35,745 nt of DNA, from contig JAITRL010000063.1 of NCBI GenBank assembly GCA_031288415.1, positions 1 through 35,745 of the forward strand, given 5' to 3'. How positions within the stretch are numbered: the first letter of the stretch is position 1; every line of letters begins with the position of its first letter. This stretch comes from Deltaproteobacteria bacterium. Its GTDB lineage: Bacteria; Desulfobacterota; Desulfarculia; Adiutricales; Adiutricaceae. The position numbers were made by a program, and so were the translations under genes. The notes under the pieces are model-generated. The model was not told where the DNA came from and ran no database searches. It was given only the letters and a program-made list of their open reading frames with translations. This document shows, piece by piece, positions 18,846 to 27,266 of this stretch.

Positions 18846-19367
18846 GGCGCCCGCCTGCCTGCGGCAGGTCGCGGCTACAGCCGCTGCCGCCCTGGCTGAA
18901 GTTGCGGCCGCCTTCAGGCGGAAGCCTGCAGCGGGGCCATGGCCCGAGGCTTGGCCGCGTCGGGGCAGGGCCGGGGGCGGGCCAGGGGCCTGGACTGCGC
19001 CGGGCCCTGAGAGGTTGCCGGAGGGGCGGGGAGGGATAGGCAAAAATTCCCGCGCAGGCCGCTCCTGGAAAGGATCGGCCTGCCGGAATGACATCTCCAG
19101 GAAACCGCGGTCGCGAGGGCACATGGACGGCCTGCGCGGGAGGCGCCCGGCATCCCGGAGCTTGGGCAGCCGCCGCGCCGTACCCGGCGGGATTTAGGCG
19201 GGCCTTGTAAATGAGCGCCTTCCCCGCCCGGATCTTCCCCGACGCCGGAGACGGGCGGGGCGGGCCCTGCGGCGGGCGGTTCGAAGCGCGGCCGCGCGCG
19301 TGACAGGGGAGCTGAAGGTTCCCGTGGCCCTTGCCTTCCGGGCGCGGGATTTCTGGGCCTTTTGGCG

Positions 19368-19769
19368 TTACCAGACCGAGGTGGAGAGGCTTCCGGCCGC
19401 GGCGGGGTCGAAGTTGCAGGCAATGTTGTCGCACACGATGACAGGCGATCCGTCGGTCTTGAGCCGCAAGGAGAACCTGAAGCCGTAAGTATTGTCCTCC
19501 GGGTTCCCGTACACCGTGAGCGGGCCGTAGAGGATGTCCGGGAGCTTGACAAGGCCGGCTACGCGTTCAAGTTCAGAGTAGTCGTCGCAGTATCGGCCGG
19601 TCTCGGCGCGGTAGGCCTCCTCGGTCACTATTACCATCAGATATGCCTTCTTGACGTTTGGGTCGTCCGAGGCGGGCGCGCGCGCCGGGATGGCGACAGC
19701 CAGAAGCGGGAGCAGTAAGGGGAGGAACGCGAACAGGACGTGTTTCGGGGTTCTGGAAAGAGCAGTCAT
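19368..19769 (-). CDS. Small exported protein of unknown function
   Basis: MTALSRTPKHVLFAFLPLLLPLLAVAIPARAPA signal sequence, then KKAYLMVIVTEEAYRAETGRYCDDYSELERVAGLV (reminiscent of pseudopilin-like 'AYRAETGRY' segments). RBS-like GAGAGGT upstream of 19769. Confidence 0.65.
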   Translation of the reverse strand: MTALSRTPKHVLFAFLPLLLPLLAVAIPARAPASDDPNVKKAYLMVIVTEEAYRAETGRYCDDYSELERVAGLVKLPDILYGPLTVYGNPEDNTYGFRFSLRLKTDGSPVIVCDNIACNFDPAAAGSLSTSVW

Positions 19770-20373
19770 GGTGACCTCTCGCTGCGGCATGCGGCAGGGC
19801 TGCCCCGAGGGTTAGGCCGCGCCGTGACGTTTCAGGGCGGCCGGAGCGGGCGGGAAAAGGAAACCCGGTCGCTAAGGAGAAGAAGCAAATTTCAATATAG
19901 GAAAATATATAATATAAATTATATTTATAAAATAATAGTATAATGATTTAAAATAATATTAAAAAAAATATAAATATTTTGAAGATGCCAAATAAAGCCA
20001 TCTTAGCTTGCTATTCTATCGCCCGGGCCAGTCTTGATGCAAAGCTCCGGCCTCAAGGCGCCGACTCCTCGGGATTTGTATAATGGCGGAGGTTTTCCGC
20101 AAGAGCCCGGGCTTTGGGAAGTCCGCCTCCGATCCTTCAGATCCCGAAAGCGCCTGTTGCCTTGCCGCCTTTTCCAGGCTACGCCGATCCTTGCCAGGCC
20201 TTGCCGGCGTACCCTGCCGCAAATCACCAGCAATGCCCCGCAATGACACGCGTTGACCCGTCGCCGTGTTCCGCCGTGATTTCACGACCCCGCTCCCCGA
20301 CGTGATTGCCCTGAAGTCGCTGCAACCGGTCTCCCTATTCCCTATAAGCCGCGAAGCGGCAACGGTTTGAGCC

Positions 20374-23334
20374 ATGAGTGCCCCCCTGTCCGCGGCGCTG
20401 GCCTTCACTGCCTTCTTCCTGGCCTATACGGTCTCCCTGGGGTTCTGGGGACGGCTGATCCTCAGGCTCTGCGGCGCGAGAGGGGGGCTGGCCTACGGCT
20501 CGCCCCTGCCGGTCGCGGCCTGTCTGGGGGTCATGGCGCTTCTCCTGCGGCATGCAGCTTCCTTCGGCCGGGGCTTCGAGGAGGCTTACGCGGCGATCTT
20601 CCTTCAGGGGTGCGTGGGAGGGCTGGCGGAGGGGGGCCTCTGGCTATACAGGCGCTTCCGGGCTTGGCGGGTGGCCAGGCGGGAGGCCTCTGAGGCCGGG
20701 GCCGCGGGGCCGGCGGCTCCTGAGGCAGGCCTAGAGGGGCAAGGCCTCCCTGCGCCCGCCCAAGCCTCCCGGCCGGCCCGTGAGGCCCGGGAGGCCCGTG
20801 GCGGCCCGGTCCCTCAGGACCCTGCGGACGGGCCCTGGGCCCTCGCGGCCTCGGCGGCCGCGTGCTTCGCCTTCACCCTTTACTTCTCCCTGATCAGCCC
20901 CAGCAGGCGGCCGGACCCCTGGCTCTCCCCCGCCATAGACCACTACGCTTGGGTGTTCGGAGCCGACTACTGGCGCGAGGCCTTTGCTCCCGCGCGGTTC
21001 CTCATGGAGGCCCCCCAGGCCTGGTTTCAGGATGCCTTCGGCCAGCATGTCAGCCTGGGCATGTTTTCCTCGATTCTCGGGGGACTCTCCCTGGCTGAGC
21101 CGCCGCTTTACGCGGCCGCGCTCTTGGCCTGGACTGCCGCCGCTCTCTTTGTCCTCATCCGGGGGCTGACCGGCCTCTCCCGACTCCTGTGCTTCCTGGC
21201 CGCAACGGGCGCGGTCGCGGGGCCCTTTTTCGGCCACCTCGTGTTGAACGGCTCCTTCGCGCACCTCTTAGCCGTTTTCGGGCTGGCTGCGGCCCTCTGC
21301 GCCTTCCTGATCCCCGGGCGCGAGGCGAGCCCGCTGGGGAGGGGGGCCAGGGTCTTCTTTCCCGTGCTGTTTCTCTTCATGGCCTATCAGGCCGGCTTTC
21401 CGGTCCTCATGTGCCTCCTGGCGGGGGCGGCATGCCTGGCAGGCCTCCTGAAAGGCTCCCGCCCCCGCGAAGGGCAGGAGGTGCCTCAGCCTCCTCAGCC
21501 CTCCGCCGGGGACCCGCGCCTCCGGCCGCGGCGCCCGGCCGTCTCGAGGGGGCCGCGGGCGGCCCTGCGGAAACTCAGGGGCGCCCTGAGGGAGCCCTGG
21601 CGGCCGCTGCGCGCGGCGTTCCTGAGCGCCGCCCTCGCCTCCCTCTTGTCCCCGCAGACCTTCCTGTGGACACTGGGGAGGCTGCGCTCGGCGGCGAGCC
21701 AGGTTTCCGGGACGAGGCTGGGGCTGCTCGATCCGCTCCTTTTCTCGGGAATTCCCCACGTGAACCTGAGCCTCGCCGCCGAGGCCGCGCCTGGGGGAAG
21801 CTCCCTGGCGTGGGCGGCCGCTTTGGCGGCGTTTCCGGCCCTCTGGGCCGCCGCGTTTTTCCCCTTTGCAGGCAAGGCCGGGGTGGGCTCCGCCCGCACA
21901 GGGGCCGAAGACTCGGGTGAGGCCCCGGAACCGGCAGAGGCCGCGGCCTTGCGGAAAGCCTCCGTCCCCCTGAAGCCTTCCGGTTCCCGGAGGGCCCGCG
22001 GCTCCCGGAGGGCTGACGGCTCCCGAAAGAGCGCCGGCTCACGAATGCCCGCCGGCTCCCTGGACGTCCCCGGCGCCCTGACCGGCCCGGCCGCGGTCGT
22101 CGGCGCCTTGAGGCCTTGGGCGGCCTGGAGCCGGGCGGGCCTGAGCGCCCTTTGCGCGGCGTATTACCTAAGCCTTCTGGCTTACCTGGGGATCTACCTG
22201 GTCAGGGGCGACAGCTACCAGCTGTGGAAATTCGCGGCAATGACGGCCCTTCCGTTGTCCTGGATCCCGCCGGTCCTGCTTTTCCTGGCGCTTGAGAGGC
22301 TGTTCTGCCGCAGGCGGAGGGCTGGCTTTGCCGCCTCCATCGCCGCGTGCGCGGCGCTGGCGGCGGGGGCGGCGTTCCTTGCCCCCGCCCCCGGCACGGA
22401 AGGGAGGCCGGCGCGCCCCTGGTCGCTTCTCCCCATGATTTCAGAGGTCCTCAGGGCGGGCAGCGAGGGGGAGGGCGTGCAGCTGGCCGTCTACGATCTC
22501 TCTTCGGCCGCCAAAAACATGGCGGCCCTCATCCTGTCCGAAAAAAGGCCCGGCTCCCTGGCCCTCGCGGTCAAGGGGGCCTACTTCATCCCTGACAACC
22601 CGGACTATTTCCGGCTGCTGGCCCCGGGGACGGCGTTCTACACGGACAGGGTGTACCCCGGGCCTTACGGGGGCGACTTTTCGGATCCCCCGCCGCGGTT
22701 CCGGCTCAAGCGCTGGGATTACGCTGACTTTGTCCTGCGGGGAGCTGTCGCCTGGATCGACGGGGTCTACCGCTTCACCGGCGACCTCACGCGCCCCGAG
22801 GCCCTCTTGGCTGTCCTGCCCCCTGCGGCCCTCCGCGGGAGGGACATCGTCCTGGAGGTGACCCTCGCCCAGACGAAAGGCGCCGGGGATCCACGCTGCG
22901 GCAGGGTCCTGGCTCTGGCTGGCGGCCCTGAGTCTGCGGCCCTCGAGCTGGAGCTCGAAGGCGGGCCTGAGCCTCCTGCGGCTTCCGGCTTTGCGGGGCC
23001 CGTCTCTTCCGGGCTTCCTGAAGCCTCATCGGTCAAGATCCCGGTCCCCCGCGAAGCCTTCTCGGACGGCCCCGCGCTTGTGAGGCTGGGTTTTCCCGGC
23101 TTTGCCCGGCTGCTTCCGGCCGGCGGGCCTCCGCCGGCAGGGGCTCAAGCGGAGGCGGGCTCTTGGGCGGCCTTCTCGGCGCGGCAGGGAACGGCTCCGG
23201 GCGCCTCCGCGGAAAACTTCCTGTGCGACTATGTGTTCAGGAAGGCGGATATGCGGGCGGCAGCGGACGACGGGGCGGGCCCTCCCGAGTCTACCGGGTC
23301 TTCCGATGATTCCGGGTCTTCCGATGATTCCTGA
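20374..23334 (+). CDS. Large polytopic membrane protein (986 aa), unknown function; glycosyltransferase-C-like architecture possible
   Basis: Multiple hydrophobic segments across the first ~650 aa, internal Arg/Ser/Gly 6-aa repeats (SRRARGSRRADGSRKSAGSRMPAGS), then a ~300-aa soluble-looking C-terminal region ending GSSDDSGSSDDS. ATG at 20374 follows an intergenic region. Confidence 0.75.
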   Translation: MSAPLSAALAFTAFFLAYTVSLGFWGRLILRLCGARGGLAYGSPLPVAACLGVMALLLRHAASFGRGFEEAYAAIFLQGCVGGLAEGGLWLYRRFRAWRVARREASEAGAAGPAAPEAGLEGQGLPAPAQASRPAREAREARGGPVPQDPADGPWALAASAAACFAFTLYFSLISPSRRPDPWLSPAIDHYAWVFGADYWREAFAPARFLMEAPQAWFQDAFGQHVSLGMFSSILGGLSLAEPPLYAAALLAWTAAALFVLIRGLTGLSRLLCFLAATGAVAGPFFGHLVLNGSFAHLLAVFGLAAALCAFLIPGREASPLGRGARVFFPVLFLFMAYQAGFPVLMCLLAGAACLAGLLKGSRPREGQEVPQPPQPSAGDPRLRPRRPAVSRGPRAALRKLRGALREPWRPLRAAFLSAALASLLSPQTFLWTLGRLRSAASQVSGTRLGLLDPLLFSGIPHVNLSLAAEAAPGGSSLAWAAALAAFPALWAAAFFPFAGKAGVGSARTGAEDSGEAPEPAEAAALRKASVPLKPSGSRRARGSRRADGSRKSAGSRMPAGSLDVPGALTGPAAVVGALRPWAAWSRAGLSALCAAYYLSLLAYLGIYLVRGDSYQLWKFAAMTALPLSWIPPVLLFLALERLFCRRRRAGFAASIAACAALAAGAAFLAPAPGTEGRPARPWSLLPMISEVLRAGSEGEGVQLAVYDLSSAAKNMAALILSEKRPGSLALAVKGAYFIPDNPDYFRLLAPGTAFYTDRVYPGPYGGDFSDPPPRFRLKRWDYADFVLRGAVAWIDGVYRFTGDLTRPEALLAVLPPAALRGRDIVLEVTLAQTKGAGDPRCGRVLALAGGPESAALELELEGGPEPPAASGFAGPVSSGLPEASSVKIPVPREAFSDGPALVRLGFPGFARLLPAGGPPPAGAQAEAGSWAAFSARQGTAPGASAENFLCDYVFRKADMRAAADDGAGPPESTGSSDDSGSSDDS

Positions 23335-23513
23335 GGTTCGGGAGACGCCCTCCAGGCGGCAGGCCGCCTCAGGCGGCGCCTGAGGCGGCCGAGGGCGCGC
23401 GGGAAGCCGCCGCCGCGGCGGCGGTGCGGCAGCCTGCTTCAGGACGGCAGGATAAACCTGGGTGACAGGCCGCTCCGGCCAGCCATGCTAATGCGGGTCG
23501 GCAGGGCGCTCCA

Positions 23514-23596
23514 GGCCGGGAGGCGGCGAGGCCTTCTGGAGGCCGCCCGGGCCGGGAGGCGGCGGGGCCATCTGGAGGCCGCCTGGGCCGGGAGGC
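23514..23596. repeat. 36-bp tandem repeat, ~2.3 copies
   Basis: ggccgggaggcggcg(a/g)ggcc(t/a)tctggaggccgcc(c/t)g units starting at 23514, 23550 and 23586. Confidence 0.85.
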
Positions 23597-24025
23597 CGGG
23601 CCGGCGCCCGTTAAGCGCCTGGGCGGGATAAGCGAGGCGCCGGCGGCCTTTTCTCTAAGAGAGGGACTGCGAGACGTCCTGAACCGTTCCGCCGGACTTC
23701 GCGCGGCGCGGCGGCCTTGCGCGCTTGACGGCGAGCCTCAGGCGGCCGGGGGCGCCAAGCCTCGCGGGAGGGCCCGGATCGTCTGCCGGCATATCGGCTC
23801 ATTGCGGCATGGCCTTTGCGAAGGTTCCGGGAAACGTCAGGCGCGCAAGGGGCCTGCGAGCGGAAGCCGATCGTCGCCGGAGCCGCTCGTCCGCGCCGCC
23901 TTCGGCCCGCCCCGCAGGGCTTTTTGGAGCAAGGGGCATTAAGGCGGCATGGCGGGCTGGAACGCTTGCCGACTTGCGGGGCGGCGGAGGCAGGCAGCAT
24001 GTTTTCCGCGGCGGCGGCGTGCCGT

Positions 24026-24450
24026 GCAGGAAAAACTGATGCGCGTCGGCAAGGAATCGCCGATCGCCTTGCCGCGCGACGGCGGCAGGCGGCATCTTCT
24101 CCGCAGCGGCAGCGTGCCGCGCAGGAATAACTGATGCGCATCGGCAGGCGGAATCGCCGATCGTCTTGCTGCGCAAAGGCGGAAGGCCTCATGTTTTCCG
24201 CAGCGGAAGCGTATAGCGCAGGAATAACTGATACGAATCTGCTGGCGGGAATACCGAATCGCTTGACGGCGCAACGGCGGCAGGCCGCATGTCTTACGCG
24301 GCGGCAACGGCGTGCGCAGGAATAAATCATACGATTTAACGAGCGGGAATCACCAGCGCCCTTTACGGAGCCGGGATTGCAGGGCGCATGTCTTATGCGG
24401 CTACGGTGTGCCGCGCAGGAATAAATCATGCGATTTAACGGGCGGCGAGG
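24026..24450. repeat. Degenerate ~95-99 bp tandem repeat array (4 full units plus partials)
   Basis: Units start with gcaggaa(a/t)aa(c/a)t(g/c)at(g/a)cg at 24026, 24121, 24218, 24316 and 24415 (spacings 95, 97, 98, 99). Shared internal blocks such as ggcatnttntccgcngcggcngcgtgccgc. A partial unit precedes 24026. Confidence 0.85.
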
Positions 24451-25423
24451 GCTTCCCGCGCGCGTTTCGGCAGAGGGCGGGGAAAAAAAATTTTGTCTGA
24501 AGCCTCAGGAGGACTGCCGCTTGCGGCAGCCGGGCAGGCCGCGGCAAGCGGCACAAGCCTCCTTCCGCAGGCGGAATGAGGCTTGTGCGCGCGGCCGGCC
24601 GGGGCAGGGAAGCGGCCGCAACGGAAGATGCGGTAAGATGCCGGAGGGGACGCTTACGGCATTCGCGCGGCAGTTCCGAAAACGGCGCGCCAGGGCGCGA
24701 AAATGCGGTTGATCTCGCCGGATTAATGCCTATAATGGTGAATCGGGCTTTTGGCAATTGCTTGTGAAGGGGGATTCCTGCGGACCGGCGCTGCCTGCGG
24801 CGCCGCAACCCGCCCCGAACGCTTTTTTCAGAGCCCGCCTTGTCTGGCGGCCCGCGGCCTTTGCCGGGCGGTCCAGGCGCCGCGCGCATTTCAGGTTTGC
24901 CGCCTAAGCCGTTTTCTTTCCCGGGGTTTCCTCATTTCAAGCCTTCGTTTATTTTCAAGACCGGGAAAGCCTTGTCAGTTGCGCCATCCGCAAGGGCTAT
25001 TCCGTATCTGGCGCCTTTTCATAGCCCAAGGATTTTTGTTTTTGCAAGGAAACCGCCGTCGCCCGCAAGCGCCATTGCATGGCAAGCCCCTTTGCGTTTC
25101 CGGCGTTCTCAAGCTCAAAGGCGTCTTGAGCGCGGGGCGTATCCGTATTCCCGGGCTTCTGTAATCCCGGGTTTCTCCGGCTCCAATGTCGCTCCGGTTC
25201 AGGGCATCTCCGGTTTCAAGGCGGCCTGAGTCCAGGGCGGCTCCGGTACCAAGGCTTCCGGGAGCCTGGATGACCCCGGTTCCAGGCGCCTCCAGTTCTT
25301 AAGTCCTTATCCCGCTTCATGCCTATTCGCCGCAAGCCTTTCCCCCTTCCGGGAAGGCCAGGCGCGCGGGCCGCGCGGCGGGTTTTCCGCCGCAAGGGGC
25401 GCGACTCCCGCAGAGGGGCGGGC

Positions 25424-26779
25424 ATGAGCTACCGGGACACGATAACCTCCATCTTCGACCTGCAGAAGTTCGGCATGAAGTTCGGCCTGGACTCCATGCG
25501 CGCCATACTCGCCCGCCTCGGCAACCCCGAGGCCGGGGGCCGCTACGTGCACCTGGCGGGCACCAACGGGAAGGGCAGCACGGCGGCCATGATAGCCGCG
25601 GCCCTTTCCGCGGCGGGGCTGCGGACCGGGCTTTACACCTCCCCGCACCTGGTGACCTTCCGGGAGCGGATCCGGGTGGACGGGGAGCTCATGAGCGAGG
25701 AGGAGGTGATCGGGCTCGCGGGGGAGGTATGGAAGGGCTGCGATCCTGAGCATCCGCCGACCTTCTTCGAGTTCGTGACGGCCATGGCCTTCCTGCGCTT
25801 CAGGCGCGCCGGCGCGGACGTGGCCGTGCTGGAGGCCGGGCTGGGGGGGAGGCTGGATTCCACCAATATCATTGCCCCTCTCGTCGCGGCCGTCACCAAC
25901 ATCGGCCTGGAGCACACCGAGCACCTGGGGGGGACCGTCGCCGAAATCGCGGCCGAGAAGGCCGGGATCATCAAGCCGGGCGCCCTTTTCGCGGGCGGGC
26001 GGCTCGTGCCGGAAGCCAGAAGGGTCTTGGACGGGCGGCTCGCCGCCGCCGGGGTCAAGGGCCTTTTCCTGGGGGAAGGCTTTTCGGCCGAGACCGTGTC
26101 AGAGGACGAGGGAAGGCCCGTCATCGACTACCGGGGCCCCGGGTGGACCGTCAAGGGCCTCCGCGTCAACCTCGCCGGGCCCTATCAGGCCGACAACGCC
26201 GCGTTGGCGGCAGCCGTCCTGGAGCTGCTCGCCTCAGTCCCCTCCGAGGACGGGGGCGGGCCCCTGTTCAGGATAGGCGAGGATCATGTCCGCCAGGGCC
26301 TTTCGCAGGTCTCCTGGCCCGGCCGGGGCGAGGTCATCGCCCCCGGCCTCTGGCCTCCGGGCCGCAACGGCCGCGCCCCCCTGGTCCTGGACGGCGCCCA
26401 TAACCCCGACGGGGCCGCTTCCTTCGCCCAGTACCTCAGGCGCCGCCCGCGCAGGGAGCTCCATCTTATCGTGGGAGTCATGGCCGACAAGGACGTGGCC
26501 GGGGTCCTGGGGCCGGTGCTCGCTGAGGCCGACCGCCTCTACCTGACCAGGCCCGTGTACTTCAGGGCGGCTTCCCCTGAGCTTCTCCTGGAGCGGATCC
26601 GCGCCGCTTCCGGGGAGCCGGGTATCCCCTGGGGGCTCTACCAGGAGTTGCCTGAGGCCATCGAGGCGGCGGCCAGACAGGCGGGTCCCGAGGATCTGGT
26701 GGTCATCTCGGGCTCGCTCTTCACGGTGGGCGAGGCCAGGGCCTACCTGACCGGGGAGAGCGTCATCGAGTCCAACTGA
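25424..26779 (+). CDS. folC: Folylpolyglutamate synthase / dihydrofolate synthase
   Basis: YVHLAGTNGKGSTAAMIAAALSAAGLRTGLYTSPHLVTFRERIRVDGELM, EVGLGGRLDSTN-type AGLGGRLDSTNII, TNIGLEHTEHLGGTVAEIAAEKAGIIKPG, LVLDGAHNPDG. Start moved from 25319 to ATG 25424. Confidence 0.96.
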   Translation: MSYRDTITSIFDLQKFGMKFGLDSMRAILARLGNPEAGGRYVHLAGTNGKGSTAAMIAAALSAAGLRTGLYTSPHLVTFRERIRVDGELMSEEEVIGLAGEVWKGCDPEHPPTFFEFVTAMAFLRFRRAGADVAVLEAGLGGRLDSTNIIAPLVAAVTNIGLEHTEHLGGTVAEIAAEKAGIIKPGALFAGGRLVPEARRVLDGRLAAAGVKGLFLGEGFSAETVSEDEGRPVIDYRGPGWTVKGLRVNLAGPYQADNAALAAAVLELLASVPSEDGGGPLFRIGEDHVRQGLSQVSWPGRGEVIAPGLWPPGRNGRAPLVLDGAHNPDGAASFAQYLRRRPRRELHLIVGVMADKDVAGVLGPVLAEADRLYLTRPVYFRAASPELLLERIRAASGEPGIPWGLYQELPEAIEAAARQAGPEDLVVISGSLFTVGEARAYLTGESVIESN

Positions 26780-27005
26780 AGGCGCCGGGGCCGGCCATTG
26801 GCCCTGTCGGGACCCCTGGCCGGCCGTCTGAGCCGAATAAAAACGCTTTGAACGCATCCAACCCCGGCAGACCCGCGACAAATTTTAAACTCAAACCGAA
26901 ACACGCCGATGTTATCTATAAGGAGACTGAAAGGCCACGTCTGACTTGCCCCGCAGGCCAGAACGGGACGATTGAGGGAAAACCGGCTGACCTCCGTCAT
27001 TCGGC

Positions 27006-27041
27006 GGCCATGACGGCCATGACGGCCATGACGGCCATGAG
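27006..27041. repeat. 9-bp tandem repeat, 4 copies
   Basis: ggccatgac x3 plus ggccatgag. Confidence 0.9.
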
Positions 27042-27266
27042 GGCCGGGAGGAGCCTGGCTCGCGCGGCGGCCGGCCTTCGCGGGGCAGGAGGCCCCGGAC
27101 CGCCTGACATGCCGAGATCCTGAAACCCTGAAACGCGGAATCCTAAAATCCTGATATCCAGAGATCTTGAAGCCATGAGGCCCTGAATCCGAAAATCCTG
27201 ACGCCCTGATTTCCCCAGACCCTTGAGTTCCGAAGACACCTCAAACCCTGCTGTACGCATGGAGCC

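Noticed and set aside
20003-20373. Possible degraded gene or IS remnant upstream of the 986-aa gene
   Set aside because: ORFs in both directions are open but I could not recognise a transposase or other family; kept as plain intergenic.
23611-24429. 272-aa minus-strand ORF across the ~97-bp repeats, with Cys/Arg-rich repeats
   Set aside because: Unit lengths (95/97/98/99) break frame, similar peptides occur in all three minus frames, no RBS or domain; better explained as non-coding repeats.
24026-24450. CRISPR array
   Set aside because: Unit period ~97 bp with divergence spread throughout, no constant short repeat and no cas genes nearby.
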